Below, piece by piece: positions 24,902-34,554 of a stretch of DNA of 64,000 nt (its first letter is position 1; each line of letters opens with the position of its first letter). Under the pieces are notes generated by a model. The model was given only the letters and a program-made list of their open reading frames with translations. It searched no databases and was not told the origin of the DNA. The stretch is from Hyphomicrobiales bacterium (GTDB lineage Bacteria; Pseudomonadota; Alphaproteobacteria; Rhizobiales; Rhizobiaceae): assembly GCA_900472485.1 (NCBI GenBank), contig UCII01000012.1, forward strand, positions 379,146-443,145, given 5' to 3'. A program made the translations under genes and the position numbers.

Positions 24902-26803
24902 ATGTCAGGTCGCGGAGACAATTCCAAAGCGAAGCCGGGTGCACCGGTGGACATGGAGCCGTTGCGCCGGGCGATCACCGGCTGTGTGCGCTCGATCGCC
25001 GGCGATGCCGAGGTCGAGGTGGCTTTCGCCAACGAACGCCCGGGAATGACCGGCGAGCGCATTCGCCTGCCGGAACTTTCCAAACGGCCGACGGCCCATG
25101 AGTTGGCGGTGACCCGCGGCCTCGGTGATTCGATGGCCCTGCGGCTTGCCTGTCATGATGCCCGTGTCCACGCCGTCATGGCACCTCAGGGTACCGATGC
25201 TCGCAACATCTTCGATGCCGTCGAGCAGGCGCGTGTCGAATCGATCGGCTCGCTGCGCATGAGCGGCGTGGCCGCTAACCTCAATTCGATGAATACGGAA
25301 AAATACGCCAAGGCGAATTTCTCGGGCATCGAGCGGCAGGAAGACGCGCCGATCGGCGAAGCCATGGCAATGATCGTGCGCGAGAAGCTGACCGGCCAGA
25401 AGCCGCCGGAAAGCGCCGGCAAGGTGCTCGATCTCTGGCGCCCCTTCATCGAGGAAAAGACCGGCGGCCAACTCGACAACCTGCTGTCTGCCATCAACGA
25501 CCAGCAGAGCTTTGCCCGTGTCGTGCGCAACATGCTGTCGGCCATGGAAATGGCCGAGGAATATGGCGACGAGCAATCCGAGCCCGACAGCGAGGAGCAG
25601 CCGAGCGAAGAAGACAAGCCGAACGGCGAGGACCAGGATAACGACGACGTCAAGGAAGACGAAGGTGCCGATGCCGCTCCGGCCGAGGACAGCGAAGCTT
25701 CCGACGAGCAGATGGAAGACGGCGCGACCGAAGACGGCGGCGAGATCTCCGACGATGATATGAGTGAAGAAGGCGAGGAAGATTCGGAAACGCCGGGCGA
25801 AACCCGCCGTCCGAACACGCCCTTCGCCGACTTCAACGAGAAGGTCGACTATCATGTCTATACGGAGGAGTTCGACGAGACCACGACCGCGCAGGAGCTG
25901 TGCGACGTGGCTGAACTCGAGCGCCTGCGGGCCTTCCTCGACAAGCAACTTGCGCATCTGCAAGGTGCCGTTGGCCGGCTTGCAAACCGGCTGCAGCGTC
26001 GCTTGATGGCGCAGCAGAACCGCTCCTGGGACTTCGATCTGGAGGAGGGCTATCTCGATCCGGCCCGCCTGCCGCGCCTGATCATCGACCCGACGCAGGC
26101 GCTGTCCTTCAAGATGGAGCGCGACACGCAGTTCCGCGATACGGTCGTGACCTTGCTGATCGACAATTCCGGCTCGATGCGCGGCCGTCCGATCACGGTT
26201 GCCGCCTCCTGCGCCGATATCCTTGCCCGTACGCTGGAGCGCTGCGGCGTGAAGGTCGAGATCCTCGGCTTCACCACCAAGGCGTGGAAGGGCGGCCAGG
26301 CGCGCGAGAAGTGGCTCGCCAGTGGCAAGCCGCAGACGCCGGGCCGTCTGAACGACCTGCGCCACATCATCTACAAGTCTGCCGACGAGCCCTATAGACG
26401 GTCTCGCAGCAATCTTGGCCTGATGATGCGCGAGGGCCTGCTCAAGGAAAATATCGACGGCGAGGCGCTGATCTGGGCGCATAACCGCCTGCTCGGTCGC
26501 CGCGAACAGCGCCGCATCCTGATGATGATATCGGACGGTGCGCCGGTCGATGATTCCACGCTGTCGGTCAATCCGGGCAACTATCTGGAACGGCATTTGC
26601 GCGCCGTGATCGACCAGATCGAGACGCGCTCGCCGGTGGAACTGTTGGCGATCGGTATCGGCCATGATGTGACGCGGTATTATCGCCGCGCCGTCACCAT
26701 CGTCGATGCCGATGAACTGGCTGGAGCCATGACGGAACAGCTTGCCTCGCTGTTCGAGGATCAGACGAGCATGCCGCGCTCGCGCATGCGCCGCGCCAGC
26801 TGA
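24902..26803 (+). CDS. cobT: Cobaltochelatase subunit CobT
   Basis: 633 residues, the usual size. With CobS it forms the chaperone-like AAA+/VWA ring that drives cobalt insertion by CobN. The N-terminal domain is followed by a long, strongly acidic Asp/Glu/Ser linker (about residues 222-310), then a VWA domain whose MIDAS motif DNSGSM starts at residue 421; ISDGAPVD and an Arg-rich C-terminus complete it. It overlaps no gene but follows cobS closely on the same transcript. Confidence 0.97.
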   Translation: MSGRGDNSKAKPGAPVDMEPLRRAITGCVRSIAGDAEVEVAFANERPGMTGERIRLPELSKRPTAHELAVTRGLGDSMALRLACHDARVHAVMAPQGTDARNIFDAVEQARVESIGSLRMSGVAANLNSMNTEKYAKANFSGIERQEDAPIGEAMAMIVREKLTGQKPPESAGKVLDLWRPFIEEKTGGQLDNLLSAINDQQSFARVVRNMLSAMEMAEEYGDEQSEPDSEEQPSEEDKPNGEDQDNDDVKEDEGADAAPAEDSEASDEQMEDGATEDGGEISDDDMSEEGEEDSETPGETRRPNTPFADFNEKVDYHVYTEEFDETTTAQELCDVAELERLRAFLDKQLAHLQGAVGRLANRLQRRLMAQQNRSWDFDLEEGYLDPARLPRLIIDPTQALSFKMERDTQFRDTVVTLLIDNSGSMRGRPITVAASCADILARTLERCGVKVEILGFTTKAWKGGQAREKWLASGKPQTPGRLNDLRHIIYKSADEPYRRSRSNLGLMMREGLLKENIDGEALIWAHNRLLGRREQRRILMMISDGAPVDDSTLSVNPGNYLERHLRAVIDQIETRSPVELLAIGIGHDVTRYYRRAVTIVDADELAGAMTEQLASLFEDQTSMPRSRMRRAS

Positions 26804-26820
26804 GCCCGCTCAGGCTTTCC

Positions 26821-27909
26821 TTGGCATCGGCCTTGTGGCCGGTGCCTTTTCCGGGCAATGTCGCCGGTTTGCGGCGCTGGCCGGTAGCCGCGAAATCCGT
26901 GTGTCTCATTGCGATGCTCGCCGGACTGCTCTCAGGCTGCAGTTCCGGAAATGACGCCGATGAGCGAGGCCCGGCGGCAATTCAGGCGAAGATCATTTCC
27001 ACCTTCAAGCGAGGCTCGGATCAAACGCGCTTCGGCGCTCTGGAATTTCTCGGCGGTCTTGAGTTCAGCTCGGATAATGCGCTTCTCGGCGCCGTTTCAG
27101 CCATCCGCTTTCGCGACGATCAACGCCATTTCATTTCGGTGCTGGATACCGGCCATTGGCTTACCGGCGCCATCGAACGCGACCAAGAGGGCCGGCTGAC
27201 CGGCATCAGCGATGCGCGAATAGCGCCCATGATCGACCGCCTTGGCGAGAAGGATTCGGGCGATGGAGTTATGGATGCCGAAGGCTTGGCGCTGCGCGGC
27301 AATCACGTCCTCGTCAGCTATGAACAATATCATCGCGTCGATGCCTATCCCGATCCGGGTTTCGAGATTTCGCCGCCCGATGGCACCATGCCCATTCCCA
27401 TCCCGCGATGGGGGCTGCGGTCCAATCGCAGCCTCGAGGCGCTGATGATCGCGCCACAGTCTAGCCCGCTTGCCGGCGGCACGGTGATCGTCGCCGAAGA
27501 CAGTCTCGATGATCAGGGTAATTTGTTCGCCGCCGTTCTGGACGGGCCGCTGCAGGGACGCTTCACCGTGAGGCGCCATGGCGGCTTCAATGTCAGCGAC
27601 GGTGCCTTTCTGCCGGATGGTGACCTATTGCTGCTGGAGCGGCGCTTCGGGCTGATCCATGGTCTCGGCGTGCGTATCCGCCGTATCGCCGGCGCGGATA
27701 TCAAACCCGGTGCCGTCGTGGACGGCAAGGTGATCTTCGCGGCTGGCTCCGGAGATCAGATCGACAATATGGAGGGCCTGGATGTCTTCCGCGCAGCCGA
27801 CAGCTCCCTGCATCTCGTCATGGTCTCGGATGACAACCATTCGATCCTGCAGCGCAACCTGATGCTGGAGTTCAAGCTGCATGACGACAATATCGTCAGC
27901 CAGAATTGA
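26821..27909 (+). CDS. Phytase-esterase-like (PF13449-type) lipoprotein
   Basis: Up to 362 residues; the start is uncertain. TTG 26821 is the outermost, while GTG 26842, TTG 26869 and GTG 26899 are also in frame before a lipoprotein signal ending LSGC (Cys about residue 40 from 26821). The rest resembles the 'esterase-like activity of phytase' beta-propeller family, with repeated strands such as ISVLDTGHWLTG, DAEGLALRG, SLEALMIAP and DNMEGLDVF. It is probably an envelope protein; the substrate is unknown. It starts 17 bases after cobT and may be carried on its transcript without a shared function. Confidence 0.78.
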   Translation: MASALWPVPFPGNVAGLRRWPVAAKSVCLIAMLAGLLSGCSSGNDADERGPAAIQAKIISTFKRGSDQTRFGALEFLGGLEFSSDNALLGAVSAIRFRDDQRHFISVLDTGHWLTGAIERDQEGRLTGISDARIAPMIDRLGEKDSGDGVMDAEGLALRGNHVLVSYEQYHRVDAYPDPGFEISPPDGTMPIPIPRWGLRSNRSLEALMIAPQSSPLAGGTVIVAEDSLDDQGNLFAAVLDGPLQGRFTVRRHGGFNVSDGAFLPDGDLLLLERRFGLIHGLGVRIRRIAGADIKPGAVVDGKVIFAAGSGDQIDNMEGLDVFRAADSSLHLVMVSDDNHSILQRNLMLEFKLHDDNIVSQN

Positions 27910-28006
27910 GAGTGGCGAGCGGCCTGGTTCTCGGCCGCGGCCATCCCTCTTTGTCAGGAAATGGTGCCGCGCGTCACATTGAGTCGCGCGGCGGATTATT
28001 TGGCCG

Positions 28007-28642
28007 TCAAGCCGTCGGAGCCTGCGGCATCGGCTTCAACATGTTCATCAGAGCGCCATAGGGCAGCAGCATGACGAGTCCGACGGTGACCTTGACCGAG
28101 AAATCGCCGATCGCCCAGGAAATCCAGCGCGGTGCCGAGGTGGAGAACGCGCCAAGGATCGGCGCCCATTCGATCGCGAAGGGATCGTTCGGTCCGAAGA
28201 AGACGAAGAAGGGCGCGAAGGCGAAGGAGAAGAAGATCAGCGTATCCAGCATCGAGCCGATGAGCGAGCCGAACAGCGGTGCGCGCCACCAGGCCATGCG
28301 GCGCAGGCGGTTGAAGACCGAGATGTCGAGCAGCTGGCCGGCGAGATAGGCTGATCCGGAGGCGATCGCGATGCGCGGCTGTGCCGTGTAAAACGACAGG
28401 GCGACACCAACGACGAAGCCGGCAAAAACGACCTTGCGCGCGGCCTTCGGGCCGAACTGGCGATTGGTCAGATCGGTGATAAGGAAGGCGACCGGATAGG
28501 TGAAAGCACCCCAGGTGAGGATATCCGCGAGATTGATGCCGGCGAGCGTCGCCTGCAGCGGATACTGCACGAGGATGTTGGAAGCGACGACAACCAGCGT
28601 CATCAGCAGAACGTAGATAAGGGTATGACGTATCGTCAGCAT
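28007..28642 (-). CDS. Queuosine precursor transporter (VUT/YhhQ family)
   Basis: 211 residues with about six hydrophobic segments. The family imports preQ0/preQ1 for queuosine modification of tRNA. Typical features are LVVVASNILVQYPL, FLITDLTNRQFGPKAARKVV and SGSAYLAGQLLDISVFNRLR. It lies downstream of rpmB on the same strand but is separated by a terminator at 28688-28723. The leader contains a 6-bp hairpin (CCAGTT/AACTGG) near the start codon; no preQ1 riboswitch was recognised. Confidence 0.9.
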   Translation of the reverse strand: MLTIRHTLIYVLLMTLVVVASNILVQYPLQATLAGINLADILTWGAFTYPVAFLITDLTNRQFGPKAARKVVFAGFVVGVALSFYTAQPRIAIASGSAYLAGQLLDISVFNRLRRMAWWRAPLFGSLIGSMLDTLIFFSFAFAPFFVFFGPNDPFAIEWAPILGAFSTSAPRWISWAIGDFSVKVTVGLVMLLPYGALMNMLKPMPQAPTA

Positions 28643-28687
28643 TTTTTTATCCTGGGAGATGCCACCAGTTGAAAGAAACTGGACATG

Positions 28688-28723
28688 GAAAAAGGCTTGT
28701 CCGGAGATGATCCGTGCAAGCCT
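28688..28723 (-). terminator. Rho-independent terminator of rpmB
   Basis: On the minus strand, AGGCTTG and CAAGCCT form a 7-bp stem extended by an inner CGGA/TCCG stem, followed by TTTTT. It starts about 37 bases after the rpmB stop. Confidence 0.82.
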
Positions 28724-28759
28724 CTTAGCCGGTATGAAATCGCGAAATGCTAGTGCTGC

Positions 28760-29059
28760 TTAGGCAGCAACGGCAGCTTCAGCGGACTTCTTGACGATCT
28801 GGCGACGCAGCAAGCGAGCGCGCATGCTGAGTTCGTTTTCGCTTGCCTTGATGAGGAAAGCGTCCAGACCACCGCGATGCTCGACCGAACGCAGCGCTGC
28901 AGCGGAAACGCGCAGACGGTAGCGCTGGCCGAGAACGTCGGAGATCAGCGTGACCTGGCAAAGGTTCGGCAGGAACCGACGCTTGGTCTTGTTGTTGGCG
29001 TGGCTAACGTTGTTGCCCACGAGGACGGCCTTGCCGGTCAATTCGCACATGCGGGACAT
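28760..29059 (-). CDS. rpmB: 50S ribosomal protein L28
   Basis: 99 residues. A large-subunit ribosomal protein opening MSRMCELTGKAVLVGNNVSHANNKTKR in the family pattern (only a short part quoted here in spirit: SRMCELTGK). No zinc-binding CxxC pair is complete, so it appears to be of the zinc-free type. It has its own promoter (29154-29182) and terminator, so it is a single-gene unit. Confidence 0.97.
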   Translation of the reverse strand: MSRMCELTGKAVLVGNNVSHANNKTKRRFLPNLCQVTLISDVLGQRYRLRVSAAALRSVEHRGGLDAFLIKASENELSMRARLLRRQIVKKSAEAAVAA

Positions 29060-29153
29060 GGTACACCTACTTTTGTTTTTCTCGGCCATCAGATAGACAT
29101 CCCGGGCAAAACCCGACGCGCAATCCAACAGGCCATAATTGGAAAGTTGCGGT

Positions 29154-29182
29154 TCTATAGTCAGAGAGGCTGGCCGCGTCAA
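29154..29182 (-). promoter_or_regulatory. Sigma-70-type promoter of rpmB
   Basis: Minus strand: TTGACG, a spacer of exactly 17, then TATAGA, about 95 bases before the rpmB start. It is one of the best consensus promoters seen in the window. Confidence 0.75.
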
Positions 29183-29296
29183 GCCAAACCTTGTGTTTTC
29201 CCGCAATTCCGTCAAAAAGCTGCTGTTGTCTGACGCTCGCAGCAGGTGAGCAAAGCAACTATATAACTTGCCTGATCCTCGTTGAAGGCCCTGATC

Positions 29297-30073
29297 ATGG
29301 TTCAAATTCGGAAATGGCTTCTCATTTCAGCTATCGTTGCGTCGATGCCGTCCATGGCATTGGCCGATGTGCTGCGGCATGAAACGCGCTATCGCGTTTC
29401 GCTGGCAGGCCTGCCGATTGCCAGGGCGGATTTCAAGACCGAGGTCACCGGCAAGCAGTTCACCATTCGCGGCGATATCACCTCCGCGGGCCTTGCCGAT
29501 CTTGTCACCTCCATCGACGCCAGGACGGATGTGACCGGCGTCGTCAACGACAGCAAGCTGCAGGCGACGCACTACACACTCTTCTACAAGAGCGGCAAGA
29601 GGGAGCGCACCTATGACGTTGCCTATACCAACGGCAATGTGACGTCGAATACGATCACGCCCGAGCCGAAACGGCCGGACACCTGGGTTCCGATCACGGA
29701 GAGCGACCTGAAGTCCGTGCTCGACCCCATATCGGGTATGATCTTTCCGATTACGCCCAGCCTCAACCTCTGCAATCAGACGCTGGCCGTCTTCGATGGT
29801 GAGATGCGCATGGATCTGAAGCTGTCGCCGAAGGGATCGCACCCTTTCTCGACGGAGGGTTTCAAGGGCAAGACCATCGCCTGCGGCGTGCGCTTCACGC
29901 CGAAGAGCGGCTATAAGAGCACGCGCAAGGATTATCTCTATCTTGCCAAGAGCGACAACATGGAAATCTGGTTTGCCAAGGCGGATACCATGAATGTCTA
30001 CGCTCCTGTCTACGTCCGTATCCCGACGCAATATGGGACAGTGACGATCACGGCCGTAAAATACGGCAGCTAG
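29297..30073 (+). CDS. DUF3108-domain exported protein
   Basis: 258 residues from ATG 29297 (a TTG at 29282 is possible). A Sec signal peptide (cleavage after MALA) precedes a beta-rich DUF3108 domain that starts LRHETRYRVSLAGLPIARADF and holds two Cys (LCNQT and ACGVRF) that could form a disulphide in the periplasm. The function of the family is unknown. Divergent from rpmB; an intergenic palindrome follows. Confidence 0.85.
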   Translation: MVQIRKWLLISAIVASMPSMALADVLRHETRYRVSLAGLPIARADFKTEVTGKQFTIRGDITSAGLADLVTSIDARTDVTGVVNDSKLQATHYTLFYKSGKRERTYDVAYTNGNVTSNTITPEPKRPDTWVPITESDLKSVLDPISGMIFPITPSLNLCNQTLAVFDGEMRMDLKLSPKGSHPFSTEGFKGKTIACGVRFTPKSGYKSTRKDYLYLAKSDNMEIWFAKADTMNVYAPVYVRIPTQYGTVTITAVKYGS

Positions 30074-30125
30074 ATCGGGCTGCCGTTTCACAGAAATGCT
30101 TGACGCTTCCCGTCGTTGTTTCTAC

Positions 30126-30168
30126 GCAATTTCCAGCGGAAAATTGCTGTGCATTTTCGTGGAATTGC
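30126..30168. repeat. RIME-like palindromic intergenic element, copy B
   Basis: Arms GCAATTTCC and GGAATTGC frame a centre with GCGGAAAATTGCTGTGCA. It has the same block order as 12628-12671 and 55063-55105, here between the DUF3108 and EamA genes. Confidence 0.75.
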
Positions 30169-30212
30169 GTTAGCGGGCAGGGGAGGTCCGCAGCAACGGG
30201 CTAAGGGCTGGG

Positions 30213-31112
30213 ATGAAATTTCGCGCGACGTTGACGGGCTTTTCGGCCATTTTGATGTGGTCGTTTCTGGCGCTTCTGACCGTCGCGTCAGGCAAGATGC
30301 CGCCCTTTCAGCTGCTCGCCATCTGCTTTGCCATCGGCAGCATTCCCGGCATCGTCGTGCTGTTGCTGCGGCCGGAGCGTTTCCGGCTTCTACGCCAGCC
30401 CGCCAAGGTCTGGATAACAGGCATCACGGGCCTGTTCGGCTACCACTTTCTTTATTTCACGGCGCTGCGTCACGCGCCGGCGGTGGAGGCGGGCCTGATC
30501 GCCTATCTGTGGCCGCTGCTGATCGTCGTCGGCTCGGCGCTGCTGCCCGGAGAGCGGCTGCACTGGTACCACATCGTCGGCGCTCTGATGGGGCTCGCGG
30601 GCACGGTTCTAATCGTTGGCCGCAATGGCTTTCATTTCGAAGGCGCCTATGCCGTCGGCTATGGCGCGGCGTTCCTCTGTGCCTTCACCTGGTCCGGCTA
30701 TTCCTTGATAACGCGCCGCTTCGAGGCCGTTTCCACCGATGTCGTCACTATCTTCTGTCTTGTGACATCGATTCTCTCCCTTTTCTGCCACCTTGGCCTT
30801 GAGGAGACCATCTGGCCGGAGAACCCGGCCCAGTGGATCGCCGTGCTGGGCCTTGGCCTTTTCCCTGTCGGGGCTGCCTTCTATGCCTGGGATTACGGCG
30901 TCAAGAACGGCGATATCCAGATCCTCGGCGCGGCAAGCTATGCCGCACCGCTGTTCTCGACGTTGATTCTGACACTGTTCGGTTTTGCCGAGCCGAGTTG
31001 GGGCATTGCGCTCGCCTGCCTGCTCGTGACTGGAGGCGCGGTACTGGCCGCCCATCGCATGATCCTGCGCCGGGGCGACGCAGAGCAAACGCGGGCGGAA
31101 GCGGCGGAATAG
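30213..31112 (+). CDS. EamA/DMT-family transporter
   Basis: 299 residues with about ten transmembrane helices, in two EamA repeats (residues about 5-135 and 145-285). It resembles YddG-type aromatic amino-acid or other metabolite exporters, with the conserved FGYHFLYFTALRHAPAVEAGLI region; the substrate cannot be assigned. The C-terminal tail is short, charged and cytoplasmic. It is convergent with the esterase gene. Confidence 0.87.
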   Translation: MKFRATLTGFSAILMWSFLALLTVASGKMPPFQLLAICFAIGSIPGIVVLLLRPERFRLLRQPAKVWITGITGLFGYHFLYFTALRHAPAVEAGLIAYLWPLLIVVGSALLPGERLHWYHIVGALMGLAGTVLIVGRNGFHFEGAYAVGYGAAFLCAFTWSGYSLITRRFEAVSTDVVTIFCLVTSILSLFCHLGLEETIWPENPAQWIAVLGLGLFPVGAAFYAWDYGVKNGDIQILGAASYAAPLFSTLILTLFGFAEPSWGIALACLLVTGGAVLAAHRMILRRGDAEQTRAEAAE

Positions 31113-31133
31113 CTCCGCCGCCCTCGCTGCCAT

Positions 31134-32291
31134 TTATTTCTTGAAGACTTCTTGCAGGAAGGCCACGAGCGATGGTCGCCAGACATCCATTTCGTGCTGG
31201 AGGTCTGGATATTCGTGATATTCGTGCTTGATCTTCTTGGCGTCGAGCGTCGCCTTCAAGCTCGCCACGTCCTTGCCGACGACCTGGTCCTTGCTGCCGA
31301 CCGTTACCGTGAAGTTGTGCAAGGCCTTGTTGATCTTCTCCGGCTCGTTCAGCACGGCATCGACGGTCTTGTTGGGGACCGTCGTCGTGCTGACGCCGCT
31401 GAAGGTTGCGACCCAGCCGAAGGTATCCAGATGTGAAAGACCGGATACGAGGGCCTGATAGCCTCCCTGCGACAGTCCGGCCACAGCGCGGCCAGCAGTC
31501 TCGTTTCGCACCCGATAATGCTTCTTCATGTACGGGATGAGATCTTCGGTCAGTTCGCGATCGGCTGCCTCGGCGTTCGCGGGATAGAAATTCGCGCGGC
31601 GATCGGCGGCCGGAAAATTCTCGGCGATCGCATTCGGCACATCGGTTTCCGTATCCGGAATGACGACGATCATCGGCTCGATCTTCTTTTCGGCAAGGAG
31701 ATTATCCAGGATCTGTGGCGCGCGGCCCTGGAGGACCCAGGACCCCACTGTATCGCCGAAGCCGTGATAGAGGTAGAGCACCGGCAGCGGCTTGGAGGAA
31801 TCCGTATAGCCGGGCGGCGTGTAGACATACATCTGCCGTTCCGAATCGAGCGCCTTGGAATGCAGGGTCACCAGCCGCAGATCGCCATGCGGCACATTGC
31901 GGATATCAAGAATGCTGCCGGGCACCAGGATGAGGCTGGTATTGACCTGCCGTTGCGGCTTCGGCGCATTGGTGCCGGGATCGATGCTGCGGAAGCCGTC
32001 GACGTTGAAGTAATATTCGTAGAGATTCGGCTTCAGCACCTCCGTCTTCGCGCTCCATGTGCCATCGTCGCCGCGCTGCATGACGATGGGATCGCGCAAG
32101 CCCAAAGTGACGGAAACCGCCTTTGCCGCCGGCGCATAGAGGCGGAAGGTGATCGACCCATCCTTCTCGACCGACGTCACGAAGTTTTTCAGGGGCTTTT
32201 CGGCCGGCGGCGAGGCCGGGGCATCGAGGGCAAAGACAGGGGCGCTCATGACGCAGCCTGCTGCGACGAGCAAAGGAAACAACAAACGCAC
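31134..32291 (-). CDS. Exported esterase of the enterochelin-esterase/D-type fold with CBM48-like domain
   Basis: 385 residues. The GTG at 32291 is chosen because GGAGGAGG lies 7 bases upstream and a Sec signal peptide starts there (cut after VFA); the frame is open to 32363. Residues about 35-115 form an early-set/CBM48-like domain (FRLYAPAAKAVSVTLG); the rest is an alpha/beta-hydrolase of the putative-esterase family with GLSQGGYQAL (nucleophile Ser) and a C-terminal catalytic His in LQHEMDVW. Related proteins cleave siderophore esters or feruloyl esters; the substrate is unknown and no siderophore genes are near. Confidence 0.85.
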   Translation of the reverse strand: MRLLFPLLVAAGCVMSAPVFALDAPASPPAEKPLKNFVTSVEKDGSITFRLYAPAAKAVSVTLGLRDPIVMQRGDDGTWSAKTEVLKPNLYEYYFNVDGFRSIDPGTNAPKPQRQVNTSLILVPGSILDIRNVPHGDLRLVTLHSKALDSERQMYVYTPPGYTDSSKPLPVLYLYHGFGDTVGSWVLQGRAPQILDNLLAEKKIEPMIVVIPDTETDVPNAIAENFPAADRRANFYPANAEAADRELTEDLIPYMKKHYRVRNETAGRAVAGLSQGGYQALVSGLSHLDTFGWVATFSGVSTTTVPNKTVDAVLNEPEKINKALHNFTVTVGSKDQVVGKDVASLKATLDAKKIKHEYHEYPDLQHEMDVWRPSLVAFLQEVFKK

Positions 32292-32423
32292 GAAAAAACC
32301 TCCTCCAGATGGATCAATTTCACTTCCCCCGTGTAAAGCTGACACAGCGCGTCGCTTTTTCAAGACCGTCGCTGCGCGCTGTCTGGCCGCATCCTGCGTG
32401 ATGTCAATGAAAGGTAAAAAGGT

Positions 32424-32849
32424 TCAGCCTGAGGTGGGCTTCCAGTCCGGCGGTGCCATCTCGAAGCTCGAAAATTCGAAGCCCGGGGAAACCGTGCAGC
32501 CGACGAGCGTGAATTGCCCGAGGCTTTCGGCCGATTGCCACCAGTTGGCCGGAATAACCGCCTGCGGGCGCTCGCCCTTCGCCAGATCCATGCCGAGAAC
32601 GAGTTTTTCACTCGCCTTGCCGTCGGCCGAGCGACGCAAGGCGAGAGGCGCGCCGGCATAGTAGTGCCAAACCTCGGCGGCATCGTGCACCCGATGCCAG
32701 TGCGAGCGCTCGCCCGCCTCGAGCAGATAGTAGATGGCGGTGGAGTGGCCTCTCGTGCCACCATTTTCGTCGCGGAAGGTCTGCACGTACCAGCCGCCCT
32801 CCGGATGCCGCTGCATGGAAAGCATTTCAATGATCTCTTTTGCCTGCAT
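32424..32849 (-). CDS. Cupin-domain protein (DUF985 type)
   Basis: 141 residues. The conserved RHPEGGWYVQTFRD start, HWHRVHDAAEVWHYYAG core (clustered His that could bind metal) and GCTVSPGFEFSSFEMA end are typical of the DUF985/YML079-like cupins. No enzymatic activity is established for the family. Its ATG overlaps the gloB stop by one base, so the two are co-translated. Confidence 0.88.
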   Translation of the reverse strand: MQAKEIIEMLSMQRHPEGGWYVQTFRDENGGTRGHSTAIYYLLEAGERSHWHRVHDAAEVWHYYAGAPLALRRSADGKASEKLVLGMDLAKGERPQAVIPANWWQSAESLGQFTLVGCTVSPGFEFSSFEMAPPDWKPTSG

Positions 32850-33619
32850 CAGAAATTGTCCTTGCGCTTGCGGATCTCGGCAAAGACTTCTTCGTTGCTG
32901 CGGCTTTCCATCAGCAGATGGCGGCGGATCGCCGGATCGGCGGCGCGCAGGAACGGATTGGTTTCCTTCTCGAGCGCCAGCGTCGTGGGGATGGTGAACT
33001 TACCTTCCGCTCTCAACGCTTCGATATCGGCGGCGCGCGCCTTCAGCCGCTCATTGCCGGGGTCGATGGTCAGCGCAAAACGCGCGTTGGAGAGCGTGTA
33101 TTCATGGCCGAAATAGACAGCCGTTTCGTCCGGCAGGACCGCAAGCTTCTGGAGGGAGGCCCACATATCCGCTGCCGGCCGTTCGAACAGGCGGCCGCAG
33201 CCGAGCGCAAACAGCGTGTCGGCGGCGAAAAGCAGCTTGTCGTCGGCGAAGTGATAGCAGACGTGGCCGGCAGTATGGCCAGGCGTTTCGATGACATTGA
33301 CCGTATGACCGGCAAACTCGAATGTATCGCCGTCCCCGACGGCGCGATCGAGGCCGGGAATGGCGACCGCCTCGTTGATCGGGCCGATGATCTCCAAGCC
33401 GAACTGTTCCTTCAGCGCCAGATTGCCCTCGACATGATCGGTATGATGATGGGTTGTCAGGATATGGCTGATCGTCCAGCCGCGCCGATCGGCGGCTTTC
33501 AGGACCGCATCTGCTTCCGGAGCGTCGATCGACGCCGTCAATCCGGTTTCGGGATCATGGACCAAGACGCCGAAATTGTCGGAACGGCAGATAAAAATCT
33601 CTAATTCCAATGGTTTCAT
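32849..33619 (-). CDS. gloB: Hydroxyacylglutathione hydrolase (glyoxalase II)
   Basis: 256 residues. It hydrolyses S-lactoylglutathione in methylglyoxal detoxification. It has the metallo-beta-lactamase fold with HxHxDH at residues 57-62 (HHHTDH), then DTLFALGCGRLFE and HEYTLSNARFA carrying the other metal and substrate ligands. Typical length. It heads a two-gene unit with the cupin; the methyltransferase gene is divergent. Confidence 0.95.
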   Translation of the reverse strand: MKPLELEIFICRSDNFGVLVHDPETGLTASIDAPEADAVLKAADRRGWTISHILTTHHHTDHVEGNLALKEQFGLEIIGPINEAVAIPGLDRAVGDGDTFEFAGHTVNVIETPGHTAGHVCYHFADDKLLFAADTLFALGCGRLFERPAADMWASLQKLAVLPDETAVYFGHEYTLSNARFALTIDPGNERLKARAADIEALRAEGKFTIPTTLALEKETNPFLRAADPAIRRHLLMESRSNEEVFAEIRKRKDNF

Positions 33620-33708
33620 GATCGAAATCGTCCTCGTCTTTTACGTTGGTGGAGAATGTAAGCCGTTCGGCCTTGAAGTCCAACGCTTGGCTGATAACAT
33701 TTGTTTCG

Positions 33709-34452
33709 ATGCACGCCGATATTGTCGATCTCCGCCAGTTTTATCATTCCGAGCTCGGTCGCTTGGCGGAGCAGTCGATCGCCATGGCGCTATCCTCCAT
33801 CTGGGCGCGGATGCCCGAGGAGCGGCTTGTCGGCCTCGGCTATGCCGTGCCCTATCTCGATCGTTTCCGTGCCGACACCGAGCGTACCTTCGCCTTCATG
33901 CCGGCGGGGCAGGGTGCGGTGAACTGGCCGATGGGCTCGGCCTCGGCGACGGCGCTGATCTTCGATGAAGAATTGCCGTTGCCCGACAGTTCGATCGACC
34001 GTGTGCTGATGGTGCATTCGCTGGAATTTGCGGAAAGCCCGCGCGAGACGCTGAAGGAGCTTTGGCGCGTTCTGGCGCCCGGCGGCCGGCTGGTCATCGT
34101 CGTGCCGAACCGTACCGGCGTGTGGGCGCGCATGGAGCATACGCCATTTGGCTCCGGCCGGCCCTATTCACGCGGCCAGCTCACCTCGCTGCTGCGCGAA
34201 ACCAATTTCACCCCCGGCGCGACCGCGGAGGCATTGTTCTTCCCGCCTTCGAAGCTGCGGACCGTGCTGCGGCTACGCCGCGCTTTCGAGCGGGTCGGGC
34301 GCACTCTATGGCCGGCATTTTCGGGTGTCATCATCGTCGAGGCGCAGAAGCGGCTCTATCAGGGCCTGCCCGTTGCCGTTCGCGCCTCGCGCCGTGTCTT
34401 CGTGCCGGTGCTGGCACCGCGGGGCATACCGACGACGCGCGATGGCGCGTGA
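33709..34452 (+). CDS. Class I SAM-dependent methyltransferase
   Basis: 247 residues from ATG 33709 (open upstream to 33646). A methyltransferase-11-like core is visible: LPLPDSSIDRVLMVHSLEF, ETLKELWRVLAPGGRLVIVVPN. The glycine-rich SAM motif I is degenerate, as is usual in this rhizobial family. The substrate is unknown. Its neighbours are gloB (divergent) and hisC-tyrC downstream. Confidence 0.82.
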   Translation: MHADIVDLRQFYHSELGRLAEQSIAMALSSIWARMPEERLVGLGYAVPYLDRFRADTERTFAFMPAGQGAVNWPMGSASATALIFDEELPLPDSSIDRVLMVHSLEFAESPRETLKELWRVLAPGGRLVIVVPNRTGVWARMEHTPFGSGRPYSRGQLTSLLRETNFTPGATAEALFFPPSKLRTVLRLRRAFERVGRTLWPAFSGVIIVEAQKRLYQGLPVAVRASRRVFVPVLAPRGIPTTRDGA

Positions 34453-34554
34453 CGCTTTCGCCGTAGCGCCGACACTCGACAAATTTATCAATCCGCTTTA
34501 ATGCGACGGGGTGTCATAAACCGGAATTTTCCGGTCTTTCCCAAGGTCGATCCC

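Noticed and set aside
24905..26665. A 586-codon minus-strand frame opposite cobT
   Set aside because: Composition (His/Arg/Gly-rich, no motif) is that of the antisense of a GC-rich gene; CobT on the plus strand is complete and well conserved.
28643..28690. preQ1 riboswitch before the queuosine precursor transporter
   Set aside because: Only a simple 6-bp hairpin is present; no recognisable preQ1 aptamer pattern.
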